Position numbers and translations under genes: made by a program
The notes under the pieces: generated by a model
Databases searched by the model: none
Told to the model about the DNA's origin: nothing
The model's input: only the letters and a program-made list of their open reading frames with translations
Assembly (NCBI GenBank): GCA_016124795.1
Contig: WGNB01000042.1
Coordinates: forward strand, 1 to 64,000
Length of the DNA: 64,000 bases
From: Rhodopseudomonas sp.
GTDB taxonomy: Bacteria > Pseudomonadota > Alphaproteobacteria > Rhizobiales > Xanthobacteraceae
Direction: 5' to 3'
In this document: positions 43,919 through 54,484 of the stretch, one piece after another
Layout of the letters: each line of letters opens with the position of its first letter
Numbering within the stretch: the stretch's first letter is position 1

Positions 43919-43961
43919 TAAGCCGCCTTTGGCGGCTTCATATTAAGCCGCCTTTGGCGGC
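43919..43961. repeat. Duplicated 18-base hairpin at the end of cysK
   Basis: TAAGCCGCCTTTGGCGGC occurs at 43919-43936 and again at 43944-43961, a 25-base period. Each copy folds as GCCGCC-TTT-GGCGGC. The second copy encodes the last residues and stop codon of cysK (PPKAA-stop). The first lies in the spacer next to glsB. Confidence 0.85.
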
Positions 43962-44998
43962 ATGCGATGGTTTGGCGTCGAGTTGGAAATCGACAGTTCC
44001 TCGTCATTCATATCGGCAGCGACATCGCCGAACAACGGCGTCGACAGATAGCGCTCGCCGGTATCCGGCAGCATGCACAGAATGGTCGAACCGGGTGCCG
44101 CTGTCCTGGCGATCTCGAGCGCGCCGGCGAAGGTCGCGCCGGCGGTGATGCCGACGAAGATGCCTTCCTGCTGCGCCAGCGCCTTGGAATACTTCATGGC
44201 GTCCGGCCCGGCGACGGTGAGGATGCGGGAGATCAGCTTCTCGTCGACCGCCTCGGCGGTGATCTTCGGGATGAAGTCGGGCGACCAGCCCTGCATTGGG
44301 TGCGGCTTGAAGGCGGCATTCGGCGCCGAAGGCGAGCCATCCGGGTTGCGCGCTTGCGGCGTCTGGGTCGACAGCATCGGCGCGTCAGCCGGCTCGCAGA
44401 CGACGATCTGGGTATCGGGCATTTCCTTTTTCAGAACGCGGCCGACGCCGGTCAGCGTGCCGCCGGTGCCGAAACCGGTGACCCAGTAATCGAGCTTGCT
44501 GTCCTTGAAGTCGGCGACGATCTCGCGCGCCGTGGTGCGCGAATGCATGTCCGGGTTGGCCTCGTTCTCGAACTGGCGGGCCAGGAACCAGCCATGGGTC
44601 TTGGCGAGTTCGGCGGCCTTCTCGACCATGCCAAAGGCGCGCGCGCTGCCGGGTGTCAGCACCACCTTGGCGCCGAGGAAGCGCATCAGCTTGCGTCGTT
44701 CGACAGAAAAGGTTTCCGCCATCGTGATGACCAGCGGATAGCCCTTGGCGGCGCAGACCATCGCCAGTCCGATGCCGGTGTTACCCGAGGTACCCTCGAC
44801 CACGGTCATGCCGGGCTTGAGCGCACCGGATTTCTCGGCGGCTTCGATGATACCGAGCGCGAGACGGTCCTTGACCGAGCCGAGCGGATTGAACGCCTCG
44901 ACCTTGACGTAAAGGTTGATGCCGGGAGGCGCCAGCTTGTTGATCTTCACGACTGGTGTGTTGCCGACGGTGCCGAGGATCGAGTCGAACTTGGCCAT
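43943..44998 (-). CDS. cysK: Cysteine synthase A (O-acetylserine sulfhydrylase)
   Basis: PLP enzyme making L-cysteine from O-acetylserine and sulfide, 351 residues. The PLP Lys is Lys43 in NPLGSVKDR. The substrate loop is EGTSGNTGIGLAMVC and the phosphate-binding loop FGTGGTLTGVGRVLK. It is longer than the usual 310-325 residues because of an insert near LSTQTPQARNPDGSPSAPNA and a C-terminal tail ending PPKAA. ATG 44998 is supported by GGGAGG 6 bases upstream; the ORF extends further. It lies between lpdA and lipA, interrupting the more usual lpd-lip order. Confidence 0.93.
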   Translation of the reverse strand: MAKFDSILGTVGNTPVVKINKLAPPGINLYVKVEAFNPLGSVKDRLALGIIEAAEKSGALKPGMTVVEGTSGNTGIGLAMVCAAKGYPLVITMAETFSVERRKLMRFLGAKVVLTPGSARAFGMVEKAAELAKTHGWFLARQFENEANPDMHSRTTAREIVADFKDSKLDYWVTGFGTGGTLTGVGRVLKKEMPDTQIVVCEPADAPMLSTQTPQARNPDGSPSAPNAAFKPHPMQGWSPDFIPKITAEAVDEKLISRILTVAGPDAMKYSKALAQQEGIFVGITAGATFAGALEIARTAAPGSTILCMLPDTGERYLSTPLFGDVAADMNDEELSISNSTPNHRMPPKAA

Positions 44999-45018
44999 GA
45001 GGAGCCTCCCGATATTGA

Positions 45019-45127
45019 CCGTCACCCTGAGGCGCGAGCGCAGCGAACCTCGACGGGCGACGGCTTGTTATAGCGTGGCCGCTCATCCTTCGAGGCGCGC
45101 CGTGCGGCGCGCACCGCAGGATGACGG
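45019..45127. repeat. Bipartite palindromic repeat (RIME-like), copy 2
   Basis: Part one (45019-45063) begins CCGTCACCCTGAGG and ends CTCGACGGGCGACGG. Part two (45081-45127) begins GCTCATCCTTCGAGG and ends CCGCAGGATGACGG, with an inner GCGCGCC-GTGC-GGCGCGC stem. It has the same order and orientation as copy 1 and begins 5 bases after the lpdA stop codon on the minus strand. Confidence 0.8.
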
Positions 45128-45132
45128 ATCGA

Positions 45133-46551
45133 CTACATATTCAGCACGCGGCCGTAAGCATCCAGCACCGCTTCCTTCATCATTTCCGACAAGGTCGGAT
45201 GCGGGAAAACGGTGTGCATCAATTCTTCCTCGGTGGTTTCGAGGTTCATCGCCACCACATAGCCCTGGATCAATTCGGTAACCTCGGCGCCGACCATATG
45301 CGCGCCGAGCAGTTGTCCGGTCTTTTTGTCGAAGATCACCTTGACCAGACCCTGATCCTCGCCGAGCGCAATCGCCTTGCCGTTGCCGACGAAGGGGAAG
45401 CGGCCGACCCGGATATCGAGCTTCTTGTCCTTGCAGGCCTGCTCGGTGAGACCGACCGAGGCGATCTGCGGCGAGCAATACGTGCAGCCGGGGATCATCT
45501 GCTTGTTCATCGGATGCGGGTGCAGGCCCTTGATCGCCTCGATGCAGACAACGCCTTCATGCTCGGCCTTGTGCGCCAGCATCGGTGGGCCGGCGACATC
45601 GCCAATGGCATAGATGCCCGGCACGTTGGTTTTGCCGTAACCATCGATCACGACGCAGCCGCGTTCGGTTTTGACGCCAAGCTTTTCAAGCCCGAGGTTC
45701 TCGATATTGCCGACGACACCGACCGCCGAGATGACGCGCTCGACCGTGACCTGCTGCGTCTTGCCGTCGGCCTCAATAGTTGCAGTCACGCTGTCGGCTT
45801 GCTTGTCGAGCTTCACGACCTTGGCGCCGGTCATGATCTTGATGCCCTGCTTCTCGAAGGCCTTGCGCGCGAAGGTCTGGATTTCGTGGTCTTCGACCGG
45901 CAGCACCTGCGGCAGCACTTCGACCACGGTCACGTCCGCGCCCATCGTGCGGAAGAACGAGGCGAATTCGATGCCGATGGCGCCGGAGCCGACGACGAGC
46001 AACGACTTCGGAATCGACGGCGGCACCATCGCTTCGAAATAGGTCCAGACCAGCTTCTTGTCGGGTTCGAGCCCCGGCAGCACGCGCGGCCGCGCGCCGG
46101 TCGCGATAATGATGTGCTTGGCCTGATAGCTGCCGGCGCCGAGCGCGCCCTTCGGGCCTTCGACGCTCGATGCCTTGACCGTCACCTTGCCGGGCGCGTC
46201 GACCGCCGCCTCGCCCCAGATGATCGAAACCTTGTTCTTCTTCATCAGGAAGCCGACACCGTCGTTGAGCCGCTTCGAGACGCCACGCGACCGCTTGACG
46301 ATGGCCTCGGCATCGAAGCCGATGTTGTCGGCCTTCAGCCCATAATCCTTGGCGTGCTGCATGTAATGATAGATTTCGGCCGAGCGCAGCAGCGCCTTGG
46401 TCGGAATGCAGCCCCAGTTCAGGCAGATGCCGCCAAGATAGGATTTCTCGACGATCGCGACCTTGAAGCCGAGCTGGGCGGCGCGGATGGCGGTGACATA
46501 ACCGCCGGGGCCGGAGCCGATGATGATGACGTCGAAATTGGTATCGGCCAT
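45133..46551 (-). CDS. lpdA: Dihydrolipoyl dehydrogenase (E3)
   Basis: FAD/NAD flavoprotein that re-oxidises dihydrolipoyl groups, 472 residues. The FAD site is VIIIGSGPGGYVTAIRAAQLG. The redox disulfide is Cys43/Cys48 in GGICLNWGCIPTKALL. The NAD site is LLVVGSGAIGIEFASFF, with GIYAIGDVAGPPMLAHKAEHEG after it. The C-terminal His-Glu pair is in TVFPHPTLSEMMKEAV. It is the last gene of the pdhA-pdhB-pdhC-lpdA series, so it serves pyruvate dehydrogenase and possibly other 2-oxoacid complexes. Confidence 0.97.
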   Translation of the reverse strand: MADTNFDVIIIGSGPGGYVTAIRAAQLGFKVAIVEKSYLGGICLNWGCIPTKALLRSAEIYHYMQHAKDYGLKADNIGFDAEAIVKRSRGVSKRLNDGVGFLMKKNKVSIIWGEAAVDAPGKVTVKASSVEGPKGALGAGSYQAKHIIIATGARPRVLPGLEPDKKLVWTYFEAMVPPSIPKSLLVVGSGAIGIEFASFFRTMGADVTVVEVLPQVLPVEDHEIQTFARKAFEKQGIKIMTGAKVVKLDKQADSVTATIEADGKTQQVTVERVISAVGVVGNIENLGLEKLGVKTERGCVVIDGYGKTNVPGIYAIGDVAGPPMLAHKAEHEGVVCIEAIKGLHPHPMNKQMIPGCTYCSPQIASVGLTEQACKDKKLDIRVGRFPFVGNGKAIALGEDQGLVKVIFDKKTGQLLGAHMVGAEVTELIQGYVVAMNLETTEEELMHTVFPHPTLSEMMKEAVLDAYGRVLNM

Positions 46552-46582
46552 TTTTGCTCGTCTTCTTGTTTTGCTGTCGCGG

Positions 46583-46615
46583 CCGGGTTTGTCCCGGACG
46601 TCCCGTCGCGGGACG
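46583..46615. other. Double hairpin in pdhC-lpdA spacer
   Basis: CCGGG-TTTGT-CCCGG (46583-46597) followed at once by CGTCCCG-TCG-CGGGACG (46599-46615), inside the 121-base gap between lpdA and pdhC. No T-tract follows. It is a likely dispersed palindromic element that may tune relative mRNA levels. Confidence 0.55.
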
Positions 46616-46672
46616 CACAGCTATTGCCAATCTGGAAGCCGCCGCCGGTTCAGGCCCGGCGACGTCAGGAAA

Positions 46673-48022
46673 TCACACCACCATCATCACCGGATTTTCA
46701 ATCAGCTTCTTGAAGGCGCCGATCAGTTCGGCGCCCAGCGCGCCGTCGATGGCGCGGTGATCGCAGGACAATGTCACGCTCATGATCGTCGCCGGCACGA
46801 TGACGCCGTTGCGCACCACCGCCCGCTCCTCGCCGGCGCCGACCGCCAGGATCGACGACTGCGGCGGGTTGATGACGGCGGTGAAGTCCTTGATGCCGTA
46901 CATGCCCAGGTTAGACACCGAGGTGGTGCCGCCCTGATACTCGTGCGGCTTTAGTTTCTTGGCCTTGGCGCGGCCGGCCAGCTCTTTCATCTCGTTGGAG
47001 ATTGCCGACAGCGATTTCAGTTCGGCATTGCGAATGATCGGCGTGATCAGGCCGAACGGCAGCGCGACGGCAACGCCGATGTCCGAATGCTGGTGCTTGA
47101 GCATCGCGGCTTCGGTCCACGACACATTGGCTTCCGGAATCTTCTGCAAGGCCAGCGCCATCGCCTTGATGACGAAGTCGTTGACCGACAGCTTGTAGAG
47201 CGGCTTGCCGTCCTTGTCCTTGCCGGCCGCGGCATTGATATCCTCGCGGGCGGCGGTGAGCTTGCCGAGATCGCAATCGACCGTGAGATAGAAGGTCGGC
47301 ATCGAATTGGTCGCGGCGGTGAGCCGCTGCGCAATGGTCCGGCGCATGCCGTCATGCGGCACCGACTCGTAGGAGCCTTCTTCGTAGAGCCCGAGAATTT
47401 GCGCGTCCGTCATGGCCGGCGCTGCGGTGCCTGCGGCGGTTGCCGTGCTGGCCGGAGCCGCCTTGAGTCCCTTGCCCGCTTTGGCGTCATCAATGTCGCG
47501 GGCGATGACTCGGCCGTGCGGACCGGTGCCCGCGACACGGCCAAGATCGATGCCGGCTTCCTTGGCGAGACGTTTGGCCAGCGGCGACGCGAAGATGCGG
47601 CCACCCGCCGGAGCGGCGGCCGGCTTGGCGGCGGGCGAAGCGGCGGCAGGTGCGGCAGGTGCGGCCTTTGCCGGTTCGGCCTTGGGCGGCTCGACTTTTG
47701 TCGTCTCGGTTTTGGCCGCTTCGGCTTTCGGTGCGGCCGGTGCGCTCGCCGCGCTCGACGCCGCCGATTTAACATCCTCGCCATCGGCCACCATCACGGC
47801 GATTACCGAGTTGACGGCGACATCTTGCGTGCCTTCCGGGATAATGATTTTCGCCAGCACGCCCTCGTCGACGGCCTCGTATTCCATCGTCGCCTTGTCG
47901 GTTTCGATCTCGGCAAGAACGTCGCCCGACTTGATGGCGTCGCCTTCCTTTTTAAGCCACTTGGCGAGGTTGCCCTTCTCCATCGTGGGCGACAGCGCGG
48001 GCATGAGAATGTTGGTGGCCAT
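46673..48022 (-). CDS. pdhC: Pyruvate dehydrogenase E2 (dihydrolipoamide acetyltransferase)
   Basis: Core of the pyruvate dehydrogenase complex, 449 residues. One N-terminal lipoyl domain carries the modified Lys in [13 protein letters not shown] (about residue 44). An Ala/Pro/Lys-rich linker (about 85-135) and an E3-binding domain ([30 protein letters not shown]) follow. The catalytic domain has [16 protein letters not shown] with the active-site His and Asp. It begins 12 bases after the pdhB stop codon and belongs to the same operon. Confidence 0.97.
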   Translation of the reverse strand: MATNILMPALSPTMEKGNLAKWLKKEGDAIKSGDVLAEIETDKATMEYEAVDEGVLAKIIIPEGTQDVAVNSVIAVMVADGEDVKSAASSAASAPAAPKAEAAKTETTKVEPPKAEPAKAAPAAPAAASPAAKPAAAPAGGRIFASPLAKRLAKEAGIDLGRVAGTGPHGRVIARDIDDAKAGKGLKAAPASTATAAGTAAPAMTDAQILGLYEEGSYESVPHDGMRRTIAQRLTAATNSMPTFYLTVDCDLGKLTAAREDINAAAGKDKDGKPLYKLSVNDFVIKAMALALQKIPEANVSWTEAAMLKHQHSDIGVAVALPFGLITPIIRNAELKSLSAISNEMKELAGRAKAKKLKPHEYQGGTTSVSNLGMYGIKDFTAVINPPQSSILAVGAGEERAVVRNGVIVPATIMSVTLSCDHRAIDGALGAELIGAFKKLIENPVMMVV

Positions 48023-48034
48023 GATGCTTAAACC

Positions 48035-49435
48035 CTAGCGGTAACAGACAGCTTTGGCAGCCGCGACGACTTCGGCGGCCGAGGGCAAAGCGAGCTTTTC
48101 GAGATTGGCCGCATAAGGCATCGGCACGTCCTTGCCCGACACGCGCAATACCGGCGCGTCGAGATAATCGAAGGCGTGCTCCATGATCCGGGCGGCGACT
48201 TCGGCGCCGACGCCGGATTGCTGCCAGCCTTCTTCCACCGTCACAGCGCGGCCCGTCTTCTTGACCGATGCAATAATGGTGTCGGTGTCCATCGGCTTCA
48301 AGGTGCGCAGATCGATGACCTCGGCGTCGATGCCCTCCTTCGCCAGTTCCTCGGCGGCTTCCAGCGAGTAGCGCATGCCCATCGACCACGACACGATGGT
48401 GACGTCCTTGCCGGCGCGCGCGATCCGCGCCTTGCCGATCGGCAGCACGAAGTCGTCGAGCTTGGGCACCGGCCCGCTCTGGCCATAGAGGATTTCGTTT
48501 TCGAGGAAGATGACCGGATTGGGATCGCGGATCGCGGCCTTCAACAGACCCTTGGCATCGGCCGCGTTCGACGGCGTGACGACCTTGAGGCCCGGTACGC
48601 TCGAATACCACGCCGAATAATCCTGGCTATGCTGGGCGGCCACGCGCGCAGCCGCGCCGTTCGGGCCACGGAATACGATATGGCAACCCATCTGGCCGCC
48701 TGACATGTAGAGCGTCTTGGCCGCCGAGTTGATGATCTGGTCCATCGCCTGCATGGCGAAGTTGAAGGTCATGAATTCGACGATGGGCTTCAAGCCCGCG
48801 AGCGCCGCGCCGACGCCGAGGCCGGCAAAGCCGTGCTCGGTGATCGGCGTATCGATGACGCGCTTGTCGCCGAATTCCTGCAGCAAGCCCTGGGTCACTT
48901 TATAGGCGCCCTGATATTCCGCGACTTCCTCGCCCATTACGAAGACGTCGGCGTCGGCGCGCATCTCCTCGGCCATCGCATCGCGCAAGGCTTCGCGCAT
49001 GGTCATCGTGACCATCTCTGTACCTTCGGGGATGTCGGGGTCTGAAGCGGCCTGGTTGGCGGGAGCTTCGGGGGCAGTCTGGGGGGCAGTCGGGGCAGCA
49101 AGTTCGGTTTTTACGTCAGCTTTGGGTTCGGCTTTGGCCTCTACCGGTTTCGGTGCGGCGGCCTTGGCCGTGCCGATGGCCGAGGCGTCTTCGCCGTCGG
49201 CCAGAATGACGGCAATCGGTGTGTTGACCGCGACGTCCTGACTGCCCTCGGCGACAAGGATCTTGCCGAGCGTGCCTTCGTCGGCGGCTTCGACTTCCAT
49301 CGTCGCCTTGTCGGTTTCGATTTCGGCGATGATGTCGCCGGACTTGATGCTATCGCCCTCCTTCTTCAGCCACTTGGCAAGGTTGCCCTTTTCCATCGTC
49401 GGCGAAAGCGCGGGCATGAGAATGTCGGTCGGCAT
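48035..49435 (-). CDS. pdhB: Pyruvate dehydrogenase E1 beta with N-terminal lipoyl domain
   Basis: E1-beta subunit, 466 residues, about 130 more than a plain E1 beta because an N-terminal lipoyl domain (Lys near 44, [13 protein letters not shown]) and an Ala/Pro linker are fused on. The E1-beta part starts near [31 protein letters not shown] and contains [30 protein letters not shown]. The lipoyl-E1-beta fusion is a known alphaproteobacterial feature. The first 85 residues are nearly identical to those of PdhC. It lies between pdhA and pdhC. Confidence 0.96.
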   Translation of the reverse strand: MPTDILMPALSPTMEKGNLAKWLKKEGDSIKSGDIIAEIETDKATMEVEAADEGTLGKILVAEGSQDVAVNTPIAVILADGEDASAIGTAKAAAPKPVEAKAEPKADVKTELAAPTAPQTAPEAPANQAASDPDIPEGTEMVTMTMREALRDAMAEEMRADADVFVMGEEVAEYQGAYKVTQGLLQEFGDKRVIDTPITEHGFAGLGVGAALAGLKPIVEFMTFNFAMQAMDQIINSAAKTLYMSGGQMGCHIVFRGPNGAAARVAAQHSQDYSAWYSSVPGLKVVTPSNAADAKGLLKAAIRDPNPVIFLENEILYGQSGPVPKLDDFVLPIGKARIARAGKDVTIVSWSMGMRYSLEAAEELAKEGIDAEVIDLRTLKPMDTDTIIASVKKTGRAVTVEEGWQQSGVGAEVAARIMEHAFDYLDAPVLRVSGKDVPMPYAANLEKLALPSAAEVVAAAKAVCYR

Positions 49436-49476
49436 GGGCGCTACTGTTTCCTAACAAGTCTCGTCTTGGCGCATAT

Positions 49477-49510
49477 CCGGTCGTCGGACCGGCGGTCCCC
49501 GTTCGGGACC
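49477..49510. other. Double hairpin in pdhA-pdhB spacer
   Basis: CCGGTC-GTCG-GACCGG (49477-49492) and GGTCCC-CGTTC-GGGACC (49494-49510) lie side by side, just past the pdhA stop codon. The layout resembles the double hairpin between pdhC and lpdA. There is no T-tract. Confidence 0.55.
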
Positions 49511-49516
49511 GTGCGG

Positions 49517-50569
49517 CTAGCGGTAGATCTCGGTGTAAAGCTCGGACACATCCGGCTCGGGATCGTGGGTTGCGAATTCGGCGGCCTGATTGACGTAGTC
49601 GCGAACCTTCGCGTCGATCTTCTTCAGGTCGTCTTCGGTCGCGAACTTCTTGTCGAGAATGCGCGCGCGCGCCATGTCGATCGGGTCGTGGGTGGTGCGG
49701 ACCTTGTCGACTTCCTCGCGGGTCCGGTACTTGGCCGGGTCCGACATCGAATGGCCGCGATAGCGATAGGTCAGCATTTCCAGAATGTAAGGACCGTGAC
49801 CGCCGCGGCACCAGGCGACCGCCTTGTCGGCGGCGGCCTTGACCGCGCGCACGTCCATGCCGTCGACCTGCTCGCCGGGAATCTTGAACGAAACGCCGCG
49901 CCGCGACAGGTTGGTTTCGGCTGACGACCGCGTCGAGGCGGTGCCCATGGCGTAGCGGTTATTCTCGATCACGTAGATGACCGGCAGCTTCCACAGCTCG
50001 GCCATGTTGAAGCTCTCGTAAACCTGACCCTGGTTGGCCGCGCCGTCGCCAAAATAAGCGACCGCGACATGATCGTCACCGCGATAACGGTTGGCGAAGG
50101 CCAAGCCGGTGCCGAGCGAAACCTGCGCGCCGACGATGCCATGCCCGCCGTAGAAGCCCTTCTCCTTCGAGAACATATGCATCGAGCCGCCCTTGCCCTT
50201 GGAATAGCCATGGGCGCGGCCGGTCAATTCCGCCATCACGCCCTTGGCTTCCATGCCGCAGGCGATCATGTGGCCGTGATCGCGATAACCGGTGATGACC
50301 TGGTCGCCGTCCTTCAGCGCCATCTGCATGCCGACCACGACCGCTTCCTGGCCAATGTAGAGATGGCAGAAGCCGCCGATCAGGCCCATGCCATACATCT
50401 GGCCAGCCTTCTCCTCGAAGCGCCGGATCGTCAGCATCGTTTCGTAAGCCGACAGGTCCTGGGCCTTGTCGAACTCGACGGGCGTGCCCGCGGCGAATGA
50501 TTCGACGGCGTCGCCGGCTGACGGCACTTCGGTTTTAGTGGCAGTGGGTTTGGACTGAACGGCCGCCAT
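49517..50569 (-). CDS. pdhA: Pyruvate dehydrogenase E1 alpha
   Basis: Thiamine-diphosphate-dependent decarboxylating subunit, 350 residues. It has an N-terminal segment AYETMLTIRRFEEKAGQMYGMGLIGGFCHLYIGQEAVVVG, GYRDHGHMIACG, GKGGSMHMFSKEKGFYGGHGIVGAQ and the TPP motif AYFGDGAANQGQVYESFNMAELWKLPVIYVIENN. The phosphorylation-loop-like region is YRYRGHSMSDPAKYRTREEV. It is the first gene of the pdhA-pdhB-pdhC-lpdA set; the promoter presumably lies in the 319-base gap upstream. Confidence 0.97.
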   Translation of the reverse strand: MAAVQSKPTATKTEVPSAGDAVESFAAGTPVEFDKAQDLSAYETMLTIRRFEEKAGQMYGMGLIGGFCHLYIGQEAVVVGMQMALKDGDQVITGYRDHGHMIACGMEAKGVMAELTGRAHGYSKGKGGSMHMFSKEKGFYGGHGIVGAQVSLGTGLAFANRYRGDDHVAVAYFGDGAANQGQVYESFNMAELWKLPVIYVIENNRYAMGTASTRSSAETNLSRRGVSFKIPGEQVDGMDVRAVKAAADKAVAWCRGGHGPYILEMLTYRYRGHSMSDPAKYRTREEVDKVRTTHDPIDMARARILDKKFATEDDLKKIDAKVRDYVNQAAEFATHDPEPDVSELYTEIYR

Positions 50570-50888
50570 GGGCGCTCCCTAGACTTCTTGCTCGACGCTT
50601 ATGCTCGGAAGGTAATTGGGCTCGAATATTATGACCCGGCGCGCCGGGCGGTAAACCGTCTCTAACATTTTGCCTGCGCACGATCTTTTCGAATAAAGGC
50701 GTCCGCAAGCCGCAATCGTGCGCAGACCGTTTCTTTCGCACTGCGAAGAGCGCCCGAGGGCGCAAACGGCGACGCAACCGACGTCCCATAGCGTAATTCA
50801 GGCAGGGGCGGAAGCGCGCGGCGGTCTGGCTGCCGTGCGGCTGGCGGCCTTCTAAAGTCCGCCGCCGGTTATTGAATGGGCCGGCCGG
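50570..50888. other. divIC-pdhA intergenic region
   Basis: There is no ORF worth calling. Three inverted repeats occur: CTGCGCACGAT (50674-50684) with ATCGTGCGCAG (50715-50725), perfect 11-base arms 30 bases apart; TTCGCA-C-TGCGAA (50735-50747); and GCGCCC-GA-GGGCGC (50750-50763). The pdhA promoter should be here. The first repeat could be an operator or the stem of a small RNA, and the last two may end the eno-divIC transcript. Confidence 0.55.
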
Positions 50889-51206
50889 TTAGCGCGGTGC
50901 GAGCAGAAGAACCACGTCGCGCGGATCGCTATAGCCGAGCAAGGCGCGAGCGCGTTCGTCCAGCATGTCGGGGTCGATCTTGTCGGAGCGCAGCAAGGCG
51001 ACCCGCCGCTCCCAGGTCGTGCGTTCGGCCTTGATGGTCTTGAGCTGCGCCTGCATCAGCGCAAGCTGCTGGTCGAGGTCGGCCTGAGCGCGCAAGCCAT
51101 GATTGCCGGTGAACGCATTCACGGCGAAATAGCCGATGAAGGCGGCGGCGAAGATATAAAGACCGATGGCGGTCAAAATAGCATGGCGGCGGCGGTGAGA
51201 GACCAT
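50889..51206 (-). CDS. Septum formation initiator (FtsB/DivIC family)
   Basis: Small bitopic division protein, 105 residues: a short basic N-terminus (MVSHRRRHAI), one transmembrane helix (TAIGLYIFAAAFIGYFAVNAF) and a periplasmic coiled coil (LRAQADLDQQLALMQAQLKTIKAERTTWERRVALLR) followed by LDERARALLGYSDPRDVVLL. FtsB forms a complex with FtsL and FtsQ at the septum. The position between eno and pdhA is conserved across alphaproteobacteria. Confidence 0.92.
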   Translation of the reverse strand: MVSHRRRHAILTAIGLYIFAAAFIGYFAVNAFTGNHGLRAQADLDQQLALMQAQLKTIKAERTTWERRVALLRSDKIDPDMLDERARALLGYSDPRDVVLLLAPR

Positions 51207-51263
51207 TTCGACATCAGGCCACAGCGGCCGTTAAGGTGTCTTTAATGACGACCGGGTTCCATG

Positions 51264-51291
51264 AAAAAGGGGCGGCAAAAACTGCCGCCCC
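51264..51291 (-). terminator. Intrinsic terminator after eno
   Basis: Perfect 9-base stem GGGGCGGCA / TGCCGCCCC with a 5-base loop, then TTTTT on the minus strand (51268-51264), 28 bases past the eno stop codon. It separates eno from divIC. Confidence 0.88.
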
Positions 51292-51319
51292 GCTCTAACC
51301 CGAAATCAGCGCGCCAAAT

Positions 51320-52648
<1,329 letters not shown>

Positions 52649-52784
52649 CTACAGGATGGGACGCGCGCGGCAAAGGGTCGTTTGGTTGTATCGGAGCGAT
52701 ATCGGATTCGTTCCGCAACGCTCCCGGTATCGTCCCGCACGTCTGGTACTTGACCCGGCCGCCGTGTCGCGGCAATGACACGAA

Positions 52785-53261
52785 ATGGCGAAAAAATCGA
52801 AAGTCAGGACCGGGCAGCCCGCCCTGCAACTCGGTCGTCCGGTCCCGCAGGCCGCCTCGCCCGAGGCGGCGGTGCTCGACCGCGTGCCCAATCCGCACGC
52901 CGATACCCATTACGTCGCCCGGTTCACCGCGCCGGAATTCACCACCTTGTGCCCGATTACCGGCCAGCCGGACTTCGCGCATCTGGTGATCGATTATGTG
53001 CCGGACAAATACCTGGTCGAATCGAAGTCTCTGAAAATCTATCTCGCCTCGTTCCGCAATCACGGCGCTTTCCACGAGGGCTGCACCGTCGATATCGGCA
53101 AGCGGCTGAACGCGCTGCTCAAGCCGAAGTGGCTGCGGATCGGCGGTTACTGGTATCCGCGCGGCGGCATACCGATCGACGTCTTCTGGCAGGTCGGCAC
53201 CTTGCCCAAGGGCACCTGGGTGCCGGATCAGGGCGTGGCGCCCTATCGCGGCCGCGGCTAA
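52785..53261 (+). CDS. queF: NADPH-dependent 7-cyano-7-deazaguanine reductase QueF
   Basis: Queuosine-pathway enzyme reducing preQ0 to preQ1, 158 residues (the short type-I form). Catalytic Cys56 and Asp63 lie in [24 protein letters not shown]. The QueF NADPH motif is [22 protein letters not shown]. The ATG at 52785 has no strong SD. It is divergent from eno and its stop overlaps the convergent MFS gene by 4 bases. No preQ1-type riboswitch was recognised upstream. Confidence 0.96.
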   Translation: MAKKSKVRTGQPALQLGRPVPQAASPEAAVLDRVPNPHADTHYVARFTAPEFTTLCPITGQPDFAHLVIDYVPDKYLVESKSLKIYLASFRNHGAFHEGCTVDIGKRLNALLKPKWLRIGGYWYPRGGIPIDVFWQVGTLPKGTWVPDQGVAPYRGRG

Positions 53262-54421
53262 ACCGGCTTTGTTGCCGGACGGCGCAGGTAATGCGCCACG
53301 ATCAATCCGTTGACGATCAACAACGCGCCGCCGGTAAAGATGACTGGCGAAGCGCCGGCCCAGTCGAAGCCGACTTTGTAGATCGCCGGACCCGCGGCCT
53401 GGCCCAGAAAAAAGAAGAACGAGTGCAAGGCCATTGCCGAGCCGCGCGCTTCCGGGGCCAGTTCGCTGGCATAGATCTGAATGACCGCGTGCATCATGTA
53501 GAAGCCGAGGCCGAGGATCGCGAAGTCGACGACGTCGGCGGGCCACGGCAACCGTAGGCCAATGAAAGCGACGGTGAGGCCCATGACGACACCACCGATA
53601 CGCATCATCCAGGTTTCGCCGAAGGTGCGCAGCAGCCAGCTGACGCGCAGGCTGTAGGCGACGCCGCCGATCGCGAAGCCGCCGATCACCAGCCCCGGTA
53701 TCGATGCCCGCACCTCGCCCATGTCGTGAAACAGTGCGGCGAGATGGGGAAACACGCCATACATCAGCGAGCCTTCGACGAAGACGGCGCCGAAGCAGAA
53801 CTTCGCCAATCGGTTCGAGAAGATCGCCTTGTAGCCGGCATTCGCCGAACCGAGATCGAAGCCGCGGCCGCGGCTGCCGACGCCATGCAGGCCGGGGATT
53901 GCAAAGGCCAGGATCAGGAAGCCGACGATCGCCATGGTCGTGAACACGGCACGCCATCCCAATAAATCGCCGATGAAGCCGGAACTGGTGGCGCCGAGCA
54001 GATTGCCGCTCATGATGGCGAACAGAAGCCGGCCCATCGCCACCTGGCGGGCGTTGAACGGCACGAGATCGCCGACCATTGCAAAGGCAATCGGCACCAG
54101 TCCGCCGGCGGCGATGCCGGCCAGCATGCGTGTGATCATCATCAGCGGAAAGGTCTGCGCCAAAGCGCCGGCAACGGTTGCCACCGCCAGGAGCGCCAGA
54201 CAAATCAGCATCAGCCGCGCCTTGTTGAACATATCGGCGAGCGCACCAAGCAGCGGCTGGACGATGGCAAACGGCAAGGCGAAGGCGGTGGATAGCAAGG
54301 CGGCCGTGGCGGGATCGGTGCCGAGACTATGCGCGATCTGCGGCACGATGGGATCGATCGAGCGCGAGAACAGCGAACTCGCGAAAACAATAAGAGCAAT
54401 AACGGTCAGAATACGGTTCAT
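53258..54421 (-). CDS. MFS transporter
   Basis: Twelve-helix major facilitator of 387 residues from ATG 54421 (an in-frame TTG lies 6 bases upstream). The N-half has [49 protein letters not shown], with the loop-2 motif [13 protein letters not shown], and the C-half has [27 protein letters not shown]. This pattern resembles predicted arabinose/drug-efflux permeases. The substrate is unknown. It is not part of the conserved kdsA-eno synteny and is probably a later insertion with queF. Confidence 0.87.
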   Translation of the reverse strand: MNRILTVIALIVFASSLFSRSIDPIVPQIAHSLGTDPATAALLSTAFALPFAIVQPLLGALADMFNKARLMLICLALLAVATVAGALAQTFPLMMITRMLAGIAAGGLVPIAFAMVGDLVPFNARQVAMGRLLFAIMSGNLLGATSSGFIGDLLGWRAVFTTMAIVGFLILAFAIPGLHGVGSRGRGFDLGSANAGYKAIFSNRLAKFCFGAVFVEGSLMYGVFPHLAALFHDMGEVRASIPGLVIGGFAIGGVAYSLRVSWLLRTFGETWMMRIGGVVMGLTVAFIGLRLPWPADVVDFAILGLGFYMMHAVIQIYASELAPEARGSAMALHSFFFFLGQAAGPAIYKVGFDWAGASPVIFTGGALLIVNGLIVAHYLRRPATKPV

Positions 54422-54484
54422 CGACAAATATGACTTTAATTGATCGGCGCCGCCGGCAACGGTCCGGAAGCGGCACGGGACCGG

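Noticed and set aside
45121-46713. 530-codon plus-strand ORF opposite lpdA
   Set aside because: lpdA has full catalytic motifs; the opposite frame shows only shadow composition.
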